Of a stretch of 44,084 nt of DNA, positions 1-8,431 are shown one piece after another. Under the pieces are notes generated by a model. That model did no database searches and was not told the DNA's origin. It worked only from the letters and a program-made list of their open reading frames with translations. The number at the start of each line of letters is the position of its first letter. Position 1 is the first letter of the stretch. The stretch is from Verrucomicrobiota bacterium (lineage in GTDB: Bacteria > Verrucomicrobiota > Verrucomicrobiia > Limisphaerales > SIBE01). The stretch covers positions 1 through 44,084 of the forward strand of contig JACQWK010000184.1 of assembly GCA_016209525.1 (NCBI GenBank). The letters are read 5' to 3'. The translations under genes were made by a program, and so were the position numbers.

Positions 1-338
1 GTTCGAGACTGAGGGAGTGCTTGGCAATTCGAGGCGTCCGCAGAATGCAATTCCGCGCTACGCAATTGCCGCTCTATGGCCGGGCAAGACCGACCGATTA
101 CGCCCGGCGCTACTCCAGCCGACAACCCCAAGGGGCGCTCGCCGGTCTGGCTCCTAGAATTCCGAACTTGCGTTCGCGATGGGAGCGGGGCTAGGATCGG
201 TGCCACAGGCACACGACCCGTAAACCTTGAGCAACTGGTTCTCTCACACACGAACAGTGGACAAAGCGCATTCAGTCCTAATGCAGTAGGCCATCTCGCA
301 ACAACCCATCTCCCAATAATTCGATTCGGAGGCATTCT
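1..338. other. Leader region without a convincing gene
   Basis: This stretch precedes the first large gene. An open frame of 88 codons (76-342) runs through it, but it has no recognisable domain or compositional signal and overlaps the ribosome binding site and start of the next gene, so I do not call it. The only clear functional signal is GGAGG at 328-332, six bases before the ATG at 339. I see no convincing -35/-10 pair. Confidence 0.5.
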
Positions 339-3300
339 ATGAAGAAAGTATTCGTTCCAGCTTCGGCATTTCTGTTTCTTGTCGCAGCCCAACCGGCGGA
401 CTCCGCCGTCTATAAGGAGGCCGGCGGCAGGGTTGTGGTGGAGGCAGAACATTTCGATGCACGCACCAGCAACACGACCGACAACCACCATTGGGCCATC
501 ATTCCCGATGAAAATGGAAAGCCCGACGCGGCGGCCGATCCCGGGTTCTCGAACGCGCGCGGTGGAAAGTATATGCAGACGTTGCCCGACTCGGCGGGCG
601 GCGGCCAAAACAACAATTCCGTCGCTGGAGTGAACGCGGACCCGCATCTGGATTTCAAAGTGCAAATCGGCAATCCGGGCCGATATCGACTTTGGCTTCG
701 CTGGGGAGGTTACGATGGGAGCAGCGATTCGATGTACGCGCAGATCCTCGAAGTGAAGGCAATGGGCGGACTCGGTCCCGACTGGTACCGCTACATTGGA
801 AACAACAACGGCGATTTAGCCTCGGTGGCTTGGAACGGCAGCGGCGCTCCATCCACCGATGCGGCCAACAACGTCGGCGGCGGCGGCGGGGAGGTGCCGG
901 CGGTCTGGACAATCGCCGCGCCGGGAACCTACACGATCCGCCTCACCATGCGGGAGGATGGCGGCGCGGTGGACGCCTTGATTCTGCAACTGGACTCCAT
1001 GGCTCCTCCGACGCAGCCCGGCCCGGCCGAATCGGAGACCACGACGGGTCCCGATACGACAGCTCCGACTTTGACGGACGCCCAAACCTACGGGAACCCC
1101 TCGGGCGTGGCCGTGATTTTCAGCGAAGCTGTCTCGCCCGCCACGGCGACCAACAAGAACAATTATTCGGTGGATAATGGTGTCACCGTGAGCAGCGCCG
1201 CGATGGGGAACAACAATTTTACAGTGATCTTGACGACCAGCGCCATTGCGCCGGGCAGGCTGTTCCAAGTCACCGTCAATGGCGTGCAAGACACCGCTGC
1301 GACTCCGAACACGATCAAAGCCAACTCCACGTTCCAGTTCCTTCAGACCGATGGCGTTATTGAACGCCGCGCCTTCCTCGGGATTGAGAGCGCGAATCTT
1401 ACGGCCTTCATGGCCGCGCCAACGTTCGCGGCCAACAAGCCGGACGTAGTGGATTACCCCTCCATTTTCGAAGGCCCCGTGAACTGGGCGAACAATTACG
1501 GCACGCAGTTCCGCGGCTATGTCACCGCGCCGGCGACCGGCAACTACACTTTCTTCCTCTGCTCGGATGACCAGTCGGAACTCTATCTGAGCACGGATGA
1601 GAATCCGGCGAACAAGAGGCTCATCGCGAGCGAAACAGCCTGGTCGAATTCCCGGCAATGGCAGAACTCGGGCGGGAGCAGCGATCTTGCTCAGAAACGC
1701 TCCGACCAAGCCCTCGGGCCGATTGTGCTGACCGCGGGCAAACGATATTACATTGAGGCCATCCAGCGAGAAGGCGGCGGCGGCGATAACATCGCCGTGG
1801 CCTGGCAAACCCCGGGAGCGCCGGAGCCGGCCGACGGAGACTCACCCATTCCGGGAAGATATCTTTCGGCTTTTGGGGCGACCGCGAAAGCGGTGACCAT
1901 TGACACTCAGCCGGCCAGCCAAAACGTCTTTGAACCAGGCCCGGCGACCTTCTCGGTCGTAGGCGCCGGGTTCCCGCCCCCAACCGATTATCAATGGTTC
2001 CGCAACGGCACCCCGATTTTGGGAGCGACCGGACCGAGCTACACGCTTCCGTTGACCAAACTTTCCGACAGCGGGTCGAAATTCACCGTCCAGGTGGCGA
2101 ACGGCTATAGCAGGGTCGCCAGCAGCGAAGCCACATTGACTGTCACCTCGGATACCATACCGCCCGAGCCAACGGCGGTGGGATCGACGATTTCCCAAAG
2201 CAAGATCATCACCGTGACGTTCAACGAACTGATGGATAAATCCTCGGCCGAAGTGGCGCAAAACTATGTGTTCTCGCCCGGCGATATCAAGGCCACGGCG
2301 GCGAGCCTGGATGCCAGCCTCAAGACTGTCACCGTCACCGCAGGAAGCGCACTGAGTCCGAACGTGACAACCACGTTGTCGATGAGCGGCGTGAAGGACT
2401 ATGCCGGGAACACCGTCGCCAAGGGCGCCGCCGTCAAATTCATCGTCACTCCGGTGACCTATCAGGACAACATCCTGTTCGACAAGCCGCTCGGCTTTTA
2501 TCGCTTTGAGGAAACCAGCGGTGCCGTGGCCAAGAACAGCGGAACCACGGGCGGCGACGGCGCCTATTACACGGGCGACGAAGCCACGCCCGGCGAAGGC
2601 GGCGCGCCTTCGTCGCCGAAGGGTACGGCTGGTCCTCGGCCACCTGCCTTCGCGGGCTTTGACGCGAGCAATCGATCGGCTTCGTTCGATGGAGCCGGCG
2701 AGTGGGTGGATACCAAGAATCGATACTTGAACGGTTTGAGAGCGTTCAGCCTGGAATATTGGGTTCTGACGACGGATCGCGTCAACCAAGGCAACCGGAT
2801 CGGAATTGTCGGACAGAATGACGCCATCGAGTATGGCTACATTAACCCGACCACCATCCAAATTTGGACGCCCGGTGGAGGCAATTTAAACACGACCGTT
2901 TCGTTCCCCGACAATGAATGGCATCACATTGCGACCATCGCGGACGGCACAAACTTGAAAACCTATTACGATGGCGCGCTCGTCGGAACCGGCGGCACCG
3001 CCACGTCGAACTACGGAACGTCCACTTACAATGTCCATATCGGCGGCGCCGGCGTCTTCGACGTCACCGGCAACTGGTTCAATGGAAACATTGACGAAGT
3101 GGCGATCTTTGACAAAGCGATCCCGGCGGAACGCATCGCGGCGCACTACGCGGCCGGAAAGCAAGGCGGATTGTTGGTGAAGATGATCGACACCACCCCG
3201 CCGCGGCCAGTTCAGGTGGCCAGCGTCAATGCGGCTTACAACGTCGTCACCCTGTCCTTCTCCGAGCCGATGGACAAAGTTTCGACCGAGACGGCGAAGA

Positions 3301-4448
3301 ACTATGTCTTTACCCCAGGCAACATCGCCGCCAGTTCCGCCGTGCTCGATGCCGCCGGGACCACGGTGACGATTAGGACCAGCGCGGCGTTGACTCCAAG
3401 CGTGGAAAACACGCTGACGCTGAGCGGACTGAAGGACCAGGCCGACAACACCATCGTCGCCGGCACGAATATCAAATTCACTTTCACTCCGGTGACCTAT
3501 GAAGCCAACATTCTCCTGGACAAGCCGCTCGGATACTACCGGTTCGAGGAGGCGAGTGGCGCCGTGGCCAAGAATAGTGGAACGACCGGCGGCGACGGCG
3601 CGTATTTCACGGGCGATGAGGCCTCGGCCAGGGCCGGCGGCACTCCCTCGACGGCCAAAGGAGCCGCTGGACCGCGGCCGCCGGCATTCGTCGGCTTCGA
3701 TGCGGGCAATCGCGCGGCCTCGTTTGACGGCGCTGGCGAATGGGTGGATACCAAGAACCAATTCTTGAATGGCTTGGGCGCCTTTAGCCTCGAGTATTGG
3801 GTCCTGACCAACGATCGCGCCAACCAAGGCAACCGGATCGGAATCGTCGGACAGAATGACGCGATTGAGTACGGCTTCATCAATCCCACTACCATTCAAA
3901 TCTGGACACCCGGTGGCGGCAGCTTGAACACGACCTACACGTTCCCGGACAACGAATGGCATCACGTGGCCACCATCGCCGAAGGCACTTCGCTCAAGAC
4001 GTATTACGACGGTGCCTTGGTGGGGTCGGGCGGCACCGCGACCAAGAATTACGGCGTCTCCGCGTATAACGTCCACATCGGCGGCGCGGGTGTCTTCGAC
4101 GTGACTGGCAACTGGTTCAACGGAAGAATCGACGAGGTCGCGATCTTCGACAAAGCGATCCCTGCCGAACGCATTGCGGCGCACTACAAGGCCGGAACAG
4201 ATGGCGGCGTCCTCTTGACGAGTGGAGCGGTGACGGTCCCCGGCACCGGTGGCGGTGGAACCATCGCGCTGAATGTTGCGAGATCTGGGAACACGCTCAC
4301 GATCTCTTGGTCACCCAGCGGCGGCACGTTGCAAACCACAACCGCTCTAGGCGGGACGGCGACGGTCTGGACAGACGTCGGGACCGCCAACCCCGCCACG
4401 GTTACTCTTGGAACAGGCAGCGGCTTCTATCGTGTCAAGGGGCCGTAG
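339..4448 (+). CDS. Secreted multidomain LamG/PA14 carbohydrate-binding protein
   Basis: A 1369-residue exported protein, probably a surface or extracellular glycan-binding protein. The start is set by GGAGG six bases upstream and a clear signal peptide (MKKVFVPASAFLFLVAAQPADSA). Domains in order, approximate residues: a CBM6/GH115-C-like domain beginning VVVEAEHF (30-225), an SbsA-type Ig-like domain (240-335), a PA14 domain (340-510, with GNYTFFLCSDDQSELYLS), an Ig-like domain (517-603, with YQWFRNG), then two copies of an SbsA-like Ig domain plus a LamG/concanavalin-like domain (605-945 and 950-1290), and a short beta-rich tail. No glycosidase catalytic motif is visible, so binding or adhesion is more likely than hydrolysis. 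The next genes are another secreted protein, an isomerase and a sulfatase, which fits polysaccharide use. The domain calls come from motif reading only. Confidence 0.88.
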   Translation: MKKVFVPASAFLFLVAAQPADSAVYKEAGGRVVVEAEHFDARTSNTTDNHHWAIIPDENGKPDAAADPGFSNARGGKYMQTLPDSAGGGQNNNSVAGVNADPHLDFKVQIGNPGRYRLWLRWGGYDGSSDSMYAQILEVKAMGGLGPDWYRYIGNNNGDLASVAWNGSGAPSTDAANNVGGGGGEVPAVWTIAAPGTYTIRLTMREDGGAVDALILQLDSMAPPTQPGPAESETTTGPDTTAPTLTDAQTYGNPSGVAVIFSEAVSPATATNKNNYSVDNGVTVSSAAMGNNNFTVILTTSAIAPGRLFQVTVNGVQDTAATPNTIKANSTFQFLQTDGVIERRAFLGIESANLTAFMAAPTFAANKPDVVDYPSIFEGPVNWANNYGTQFRGYVTAPATGNYTFFLCSDDQSELYLSTDENPANKRLIASETAWSNSRQWQNSGGSSDLAQKRSDQALGPIVLTAGKRYYIEAIQREGGGGDNIAVAWQTPGAPEPADGDSPIPGRYLSAFGATAKAVTIDTQPASQNVFEPGPATFSVVGAGFPPPTDYQWFRNGTPILGATGPSYTLPLTKLSDSGSKFTVQVANGYSRVASSEATLTVTSDTIPPEPTAVGSTISQSKIITVTFNELMDKSSAEVAQNYVFSPGDIKATAASLDASLKTVTVTAGSALSPNVTTTLSMSGVKDYAGNTVAKGAAVKFIVTPVTYQDNILFDKPLGFYRFEETSGAVAKNSGTTGGDGAYYTGDEATPGEGGAPSSPKGTAGPRPPAFAGFDASNRSASFDGAGEWVDTKNRYLNGLRAFSLEYWVLTTDRVNQGNRIGIVGQNDAIEYGYINPTTIQIWTPGGGNLNTTVSFPDNEWHHIATIADGTNLKTYYDGALVGTGGTATSNYGTSTYNVHIGGAGVFDVTGNWFNGNIDEVAIFDKAIPAERIAAHYAAGKQGGLLVKMIDTTPPRPVQVASVNAAYNVVTLSFSEPMDKVSTETAKNYVFTPGNIAASSAVLDAAGTTVTIRTSAALTPSVENTLTLSGLKDQADNTIVAGTNIKFTFTPVTYEANILLDKPLGYYRFEEASGAVAKNSGTTGGDGAYFTGDEASARAGGTPSTAKGAAGPRPPAFVGFDAGNRAASFDGAGEWVDTKNQFLNGLGAFSLEYWVLTNDRANQGNRIGIVGQNDAIEYGFINPTTIQIWTPGGGSLNTTYTFPDNEWHHVATIAEGTSLKTYYDGALVGSGGTATKNYGVSAYNVHIGGAGVFDVTGNWFNGRIDEVAIFDKAIPAERIAAHYKAGTDGGVLLTSGAVTVPGTGGGGTIALNVARSGNTLTISWSPSGGTLQTTTALGGTATVWTDVGTANPATVTLGTGSGFYRVKGP
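2151..4215 (+). repeat. Internal tandem duplication (Ig-like + LamG unit, two copies)
   Basis: Copy 1 runs about 2151-3177 and copy 2 about 3190-4215. Both encode the same order of modules and share long near-identical stretches, for example GNRIGIVGQNDAIEYG, PTTIQIWTPGGG, NVHIGGAGVFDVTGNWFNG and KAIPAERIAAHY. The close similarity at the DNA level suggests a recent duplication or gene conversion. Confidence 0.85.
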
Positions 4449-4511
4449 ATCGCCCTAGCCGGTGACCTGACTGGCCGCAACACTGAAGATTAGACGTTAC
4501 GCTTCTGTCAA

Positions 4512-6635
4512 GTGGGTAGGGACATCGCGCTGCGATGTCCCCGCCCGCGCAGCAGCGGGCGGAACAGAGTCTGGTCAAAGCCTCAATTGAGAATTGCTTT
4601 CCGGGTAGAACTGGCCGCCGGCCTGTTATGGTGGGCTGTCGGCTCGCCAGGCCATTTGGCGGCAAGTTGCCGCCAATCACGGGCTGGTAGCCCGTTCCAC
4701 CCGTGGTACACACAGACTCGTAGCCTCCTTTTGTTCAGCCTTGTTTGGACGTGCCCGTGCGCCGCCGCGGAGCTCAATTGGCATACCGAGGGCGAAGTGA
4801 AATGGGCCGAACTGGACCTTCCGAAGGAAGGCAAGACTGGATTCACCTTGCTGCCAGCCGCACAAACCGGCATCCACTTCACGAACATCTTGGACGAGTG
4901 GTCCAGCGCCGCTAACCGCGTCCTGGAAAATGGCAGCGGCGTGGCGGCAGGCGACTATGATGGAGATGGCAAGCTCGACATTTTTCTGTGCAGCCTGAAA
5001 GGACGAAACGCTCTCTATCGAAATCTCGGTGCCTGGAGATTTGAGGACGTGACCGCACGCGTCGGACTGAGCGCTACGAACTATGTCTGCCGCGGGGCTG
5101 TATTCGCTGACTTGGACGGCGATCGCTGTTTAGACTTGCTCATCTCCACTCTCGGTCGAGGCGTTCTCTGCTTTCGCAATGACGGAAAGGGCAATTTCAT
5201 CGATGCCACCCAAACCGCCGGAACCGAGACCAATTTCGGCAGCACCACACTCGCTTTGGCCGACATCGACGGAAATGGAACCCTCGATCTTTATGTCACA
5301 AACTATCGGACCGAAGACATTCGGGACCGTGGCCGGATCGACGTGCAAAAGGTCAGCGGCAAGCTGGCGGTTGCTCCTTGGCTGCGTGACCGTCTGGTTT
5401 TGACCGAACAGGGTCTGTTGGAGTTCGGCGAACCGGATGTGCTTTATCTCAACGACGGCCACGGCAGGTTCAACCAAGCGCCCTGGACCGGAGGAACCTT
5501 TCTCGATGAAACCGGCAAACCTCTGGTTGCGCCGCCCTTGGACTGGGGGTTGGCCGCCACCTTCCGCGACATCAACGGCGACAGCTTCCCCGATCTTTAC
5601 GTCTGCAACGACTATTGGACCCCGGATCGGATTTGGATCAACAATGGCCAAGGACGGTTTCAGACCATCGCTCCGCCGGCCATCCGCCACACCAGTGAAA
5701 ACTCCATGGGAGTTGATTTCGCGGACATCGACCGCGACGGGCATTTGGATTTCCTCGTGCTCGACATGCTGAGCCGCGATGGCCGCCGCCGCAAACGGCA
5801 GGCGCTGGCTCAAACGAAAATGCCGAACGTCCCCGGCGAAGTCGCAAACCGGCCGCAGATTATGCGCAACACTTTGTTCCATAGCCGGGGCGATGGCACT
5901 TTTGAGGAGATCGCCGATTTTTCCGGCGTGTCCGCGTCGGACTGGTCGTGGCAGCCGGTCTTTCTCGACGTGGACTTGGACGGATACGAAGATCTCATTG
6001 TCTCGGCGGGACACACCCGGGATGTGCAAGATTTGGATGCGACCGCTCGCATCCAATCACTGCAGCACCCCTGGCCCAAAGAGATGGATCGCCAAACGCA
6101 GCAGGCCGCTTTTACGCGTGAAATGATGGATCACGCCAGGCGTTATCCGACGCTGGCACTGCCGATGTTCGCCTTTCGGAATCTTGGGAACTTGCGATTT
6201 GGCGAAGTCACCTCGGTTTGGGGCACAAGCCAGTCCGGCGTCCATCAGGGCTTCGCGTTGGGTGATTTCGACGGAGACGGCGATCTGGACTTCGTCGTGA
6301 ACAATCTAAACAGCGTGTGCGGAGTCTATCGCAACGACGGCCGCGCGCCTCGAGTCGCTGTGCGTTTGCAGGGCCTGGTTTCCAACACCCAAGGAATCGG
6401 GGCGCGCGTTGAATTGCTGGGCGGCGCCGTGCCGCGGCAAAGCCAGGAAGTCGTTTGCGGCGGCCGATACTTGTCAGGATGCGAACCGTTGCTGGTGTTT
6501 GCCGCAGGCGCAGCGCAGGGTCGAATGACTCTCGAAATCAGATGGCGCAGCGGAAAGATGAGCCGAGTGACGAACGTTCGTCCTAATCGGATTTATGAGG
6601 TCATCGAGGCCGGTCCGCCGAGGGGCAAACCTTAA
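4512..6635 (+). CDS. Secreted FG-GAP/VCBS and ASPIC/UnbV-domain protein (CRTAC1-like)
   Basis: The protein carries at least six calcium-binding FG-GAP/VCBS-type loops, including GDYDGDGKLDIF, ADLDGDRCLDLL, ADIDGNGTLDLY, RDINGDSFPDLY, ADIDRDGHLDFL and GDFDGDGDLDFV. A C-terminal ASPIC/UnbV domain follows (IGARVELLGG to MTLEIRWRSGK). The family forms extracellular beta-propellers of mostly unknown role and is expanded in Verrucomicrobiota and Planctomycetota. The start is uncertain. The frame opens at a GTG at 4512 inside a double hairpin repeat and runs through a second dispersed repeat to 4700. The signal-peptide core (SLLLFSLVWTCPCAAA) lies only at about 4722-4770. The true start is therefore probably a TTG between 4656 and 4731, and 4512 is only the outer limit. 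No Shine-Dalgarno sequence helps choose. Confidence 0.8.
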   Translation: MGRDIALRCPRPRSSGRNRVWSKPQLRIAFRVELAAGLLWWAVGSPGHLAASCRQSRAGSPFHPWYTQTRSLLLFSLVWTCPCAAAELNWHTEGEVKWAELDLPKEGKTGFTLLPAAQTGIHFTNILDEWSSAANRVLENGSGVAAGDYDGDGKLDIFLCSLKGRNALYRNLGAWRFEDVTARVGLSATNYVCRGAVFADLDGDRCLDLLISTLGRGVLCFRNDGKGNFIDATQTAGTETNFGSTTLALADIDGNGTLDLYVTNYRTEDIRDRGRIDVQKVSGKLAVAPWLRDRLVLTEQGLLEFGEPDVLYLNDGHGRFNQAPWTGGTFLDETGKPLVAPPLDWGLAATFRDINGDSFPDLYVCNDYWTPDRIWINNGQGRFQTIAPPAIRHTSENSMGVDFADIDRDGHLDFLVLDMLSRDGRRRKRQALAQTKMPNVPGEVANRPQIMRNTLFHSRGDGTFEEIADFSGVSASDWSWQPVFLDVDLDGYEDLIVSAGHTRDVQDLDATARIQSLQHPWPKEMDRQTQQAAFTREMMDHARRYPTLALPMFAFRNLGNLRFGEVTSVWGTSQSGVHQGFALGDFDGDGDLDFVVNNLNSVCGVYRNDGRAPRVAVRLQGLVSNTQGIGARVELLGGAVPRQSQEVVCGGRYLSGCEPLLVFAAGAAQGRMTLEIRWRSGKMSRVTNVRPNRIYEVIEAGPPRGKP
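4519..4562. repeat. Double hairpin repeat, GGGACAYCGC family, copy 1
   Basis: Two perfect hairpins stand back to back. The first is GGGACATCGC, a 3-base loop, and GCGATGTCCC (4519-4541). The second is CCGCCCGC, a 6-base loop, and GCGGGCGG (4541-4562). A degenerate copy with the same two-hairpin layout lies at 9834-9870, so this is a dispersed element rather than a gene-specific terminator, though it could act as one after the LamG gene. Confidence 0.7.
4605..4700. repeat. Dispersed repeat, GGCCTGTT/CCCGTTCCAC family, copy 1
   Basis: About 96 bp matching 8289-8383 in order and orientation. The shared blocks are GGCCTGTT, a GGCGGCAAGTTGCCGCC-type hairpin and GGTAGCCCGTTCCACC at the right end. 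Both copies sit just upstream of a secreted-protein gene and both happen to be open in that gene's frame. Confidence 0.7.
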
Positions 6636-6662
6636 CCCGCATTTGAAAACGATTTCGGTTGG

Positions 6663-6688
6663 CCTCTCTCTCCCAGCGGGAGAGGGCC
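6663..6688. repeat. CTCTCCC/GGGAGAGG hairpin
   Basis: CCTCTCTCTCCC, a short loop, and GGGAGAGGGCC lie 27 bases after the UnbV gene. A shorter relative is at 38105-38121 (CTCTCCCCTGGGGAGAG). There is no T-tract, so it is a repeat rather than a typical intrinsic terminator. The remaining sequence up to the next gene at 6981 is occupied mainly by the element at 6771-6914. Confidence 0.6.
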
Positions 6689-6770
6689 GGAGTGAGGACT
6701 AATCATCGGCAAGTTCAATGGCTCACAGATTGGTCGGCGGTTCGCAGAATGCAATTCCTTCCTCCAGGGA

Positions 6771-6914
6771 TGCATCGAGCTCCTTGAACCCTCCCTCTCC
6801 TCCATCGGATGGAGGAGAGGGTTGGCGAGAGGAGGCACGTTTTTGTTGGTTCCCCTCTCCTCGGTCCTCTCCCCACTCGTTCCTCGCGGGGAGAGGATGA
6901 AGAGCTGTATGCAG
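6771..6914 (+). repeat. 144-bp palindromic dispersed element, copy 1
   Basis: The element is bounded by TGCATCGAG and TGTATGCAG. It contains two hairpins: CCTCTCCTCCAT, CGG, ATGGAGGAGAGG (a perfect 12-bp stem), and CCTCTCCCC ... GGGGAGAGG. A close copy occurs in the opposite orientation at 39687-39832, 33 kb away. It lies 66 bases upstream of the isomerase start. Confidence 0.8.
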
Positions 6915-6980
6915 CCCTGTCCTTCCTTCTGCCAAATACAAGCTTGCGCCTGCGCCATCCAAAGACTTATGAACTGCCCA

Positions 6981-7952
6981 ATGAAAATCATGACCCGGAG
7001 GTTTTTCATAAAAGCAACAACCCTGGCCGGCTTTTCCGGAGTCAGCCTCGGTGCGCGGGGTCTGCTGGCAGCGGAGGCGCCGGCTCCCAAACGGAAATTC
7101 ACCATCGGCCTGGCCTGCGGAATGATCGGCGTGAAGGGCGATCCGCGAAAGGAGCTCGAGTGGGCGAGCCAATTCGGCTTCGAAGCGGTTGAGCCGTCGG
7201 TCTCTTTCCTCGGCAAACTCTCCGAGGTCGAACTGCAAGCATATCTCGACGAGAAGAAGCGCCGCAACTTGGCTTGGGGCGCGGCGGGATTACCGGTCCA
7301 ATTCCGAGGCGACGACGCGGCGTTCGAGCAAAGCATGAAGTCGCTGCCCGATTTTGCCCGGACACTCCAGCGCGCCGGCGTCACTCGCGTGGCGACTTGG
7401 CTTTCCCCGGGCCACAAGACGCTCACCTACTTGGCCAACTTCCGGCAGCACGCAAAGCGTCTGCGCGAAGCGGCCCGCGTGCTCGGCGATCACGGGCTGC
7501 GGTTAGGCTTGGAGTACGTGGGGCCCAAGACATCCTGGAGCGTCAGCCGTTTTCCGTTCATCCACACCATGGCGGAGATGAAGGATCTCATCGCCGAGAT
7601 CGGACGCGATAATGTCGGTTTTCTCCTCGATAGCTGGCACTGGTACACGGCGCGAGAGACCGAGGCCGATTTGCTCACGCTCAAGGCCGGCGATGTTATC
7701 CTCTGCCACCTGAACGATGCGCCCAAGGATGTTCCGGTGGACCAACAGATTGACAATCGCCGCGGTTTGCCTTGCTCCACCGGTGTGATCGACCTGAAGG
7801 CGTTCCTCGGCGCCATGGTCAAGATCGGCTTTGACGGGCCGGTGGTTTGCGAGCCGTTCAGCCAGGAATTGCGCAAGATGCCCGCGGAAGAAGCGCTCAG
7901 CACCGTGGCGGCGGCCATGAAAAAGGCGGTCGCGCTGGTCGAAACGCAATGA
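6981..7952 (+). CDS. Tat-exported sugar phosphate isomerase/epimerase-like TIM-barrel protein
   Basis: 323 residues, xylose-isomerase-like TIM barrel (AP endonuclease family 2). I chose the ATG at 6981 because it begins a Tat-type signal, with TRRFFIKA followed by a hydrophobic stretch ending ARGLLAAEA. The open frame upstream is filled by a dispersed repeat. Candidate divalent-metal ligands of the family are visible: E178 (GLEYVGP), D217 and H220 (LLDSWHW), H243 (LCHLNDAP) and E291 (VVCEPFS). Such proteins interconvert or epimerise sugars or sugar acids, and periplasmic versions are common in Verrucomicrobiota and Planctomycetota glycan-use gene groups. The sulfatase downstream on the same strand supports a role in processing sulfated glycans. 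The substrate cannot be told from sequence. Confidence 0.85.
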   Translation: MKIMTRRFFIKATTLAGFSGVSLGARGLLAAEAPAPKRKFTIGLACGMIGVKGDPRKELEWASQFGFEAVEPSVSFLGKLSEVELQAYLDEKKRRNLAWGAAGLPVQFRGDDAAFEQSMKSLPDFARTLQRAGVTRVATWLSPGHKTLTYLANFRQHAKRLREAARVLGDHGLRLGLEYVGPKTSWSVSRFPFIHTMAEMKDLIAEIGRDNVGFLLDSWHWYTARETEADLLTLKAGDVILCHLNDAPKDVPVDQQIDNRRGLPCSTGVIDLKAFLGAMVKIGFDGPVVCEPFSQELRKMPAEEALSTVAAAMKKAVALVETQ

Positions 7953-8288
7953 AGTTCAGGCCGCAGAAAATCAAGAGATTCAGGCCGAAGAACGTCGCGG
8001 ATCCAATCACCCGCCCCATGCGTTCACTTCGTTGCCTTTTGTTCGGAAAACAGAAGCAAACGGAGGACACGGAGAGGACAAAGAAAGGAATTCGATTTCC
8101 ACATCCGTACTTGACGCACATCGCTGTTGAGCCCGGGAACAATAGTTCAGCGGAAAGAAACGAAAGAAACCAAAGAAATCGGATCCACTGCGCAAAGCCG
8201 CTCACTCAAATCGTGGGCGAACGGCTTCTGCCACAGAACTTCTTTTCTTTCGCCATTTTTCGTTTTCTTCGGCCATCCAACGGCCGGA
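7953..8288. other. Gene-free stretch with simple and dispersed repeats
   Basis: No gene is supported here. The stretch holds purine-rich, low-complexity tracts (GGAGGACACGGAGAGGACAA near 8062, and GAAA/GAAAC runs near 8153-8178) of the kind found repeatedly in verrucomicrobial intergenic DNA. It remains open in the frame of the downstream sulfatase, but encodes nothing resembling a signal peptide or domain before 8432. Confidence 0.5.
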
Positions 8289-8383
8289 TGGAACAGGCCA
8301 CTGGCCTGTTGCGGCGGGCTACCGGCCTGCCACAGTTTTCGGCAGCAAGTCGCCGCCGACAACGCGCTGGTAGCCCGTTCCAC
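8289..8383. repeat. Dispersed repeat, TGGAAC-ended family, copy 2
   Basis: About 95 bp with inverted ends TGGAACAGGC and GCCCGTTCCA (one mismatch). It contains AGGCCACTGGCCT and a GGCAGCAAGTCGCCGCC hairpin-like core. It is related to 4605-4700 and ends 48 bases before the sulfatase ATG. Confidence 0.7.
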
Positions 8384-8431
8384 CCATTTTCAAAACACCC
8401 TCTGCGAGAAGCGCTGGAGCCCGCGGCAAGG

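Noticed and set aside
76..342. 88-codon frame before the LamG gene
   Set aside because: It overlaps the next gene's ribosome binding site and start and shows no coding features.
2886..4184. Long open frame of 432 codons on the minus strand inside the LamG protein gene
   Set aside because: It is antisense to a clearly coding frame, has no domain or signal peptide, and follows from the codon pattern of GC-rich DNA.
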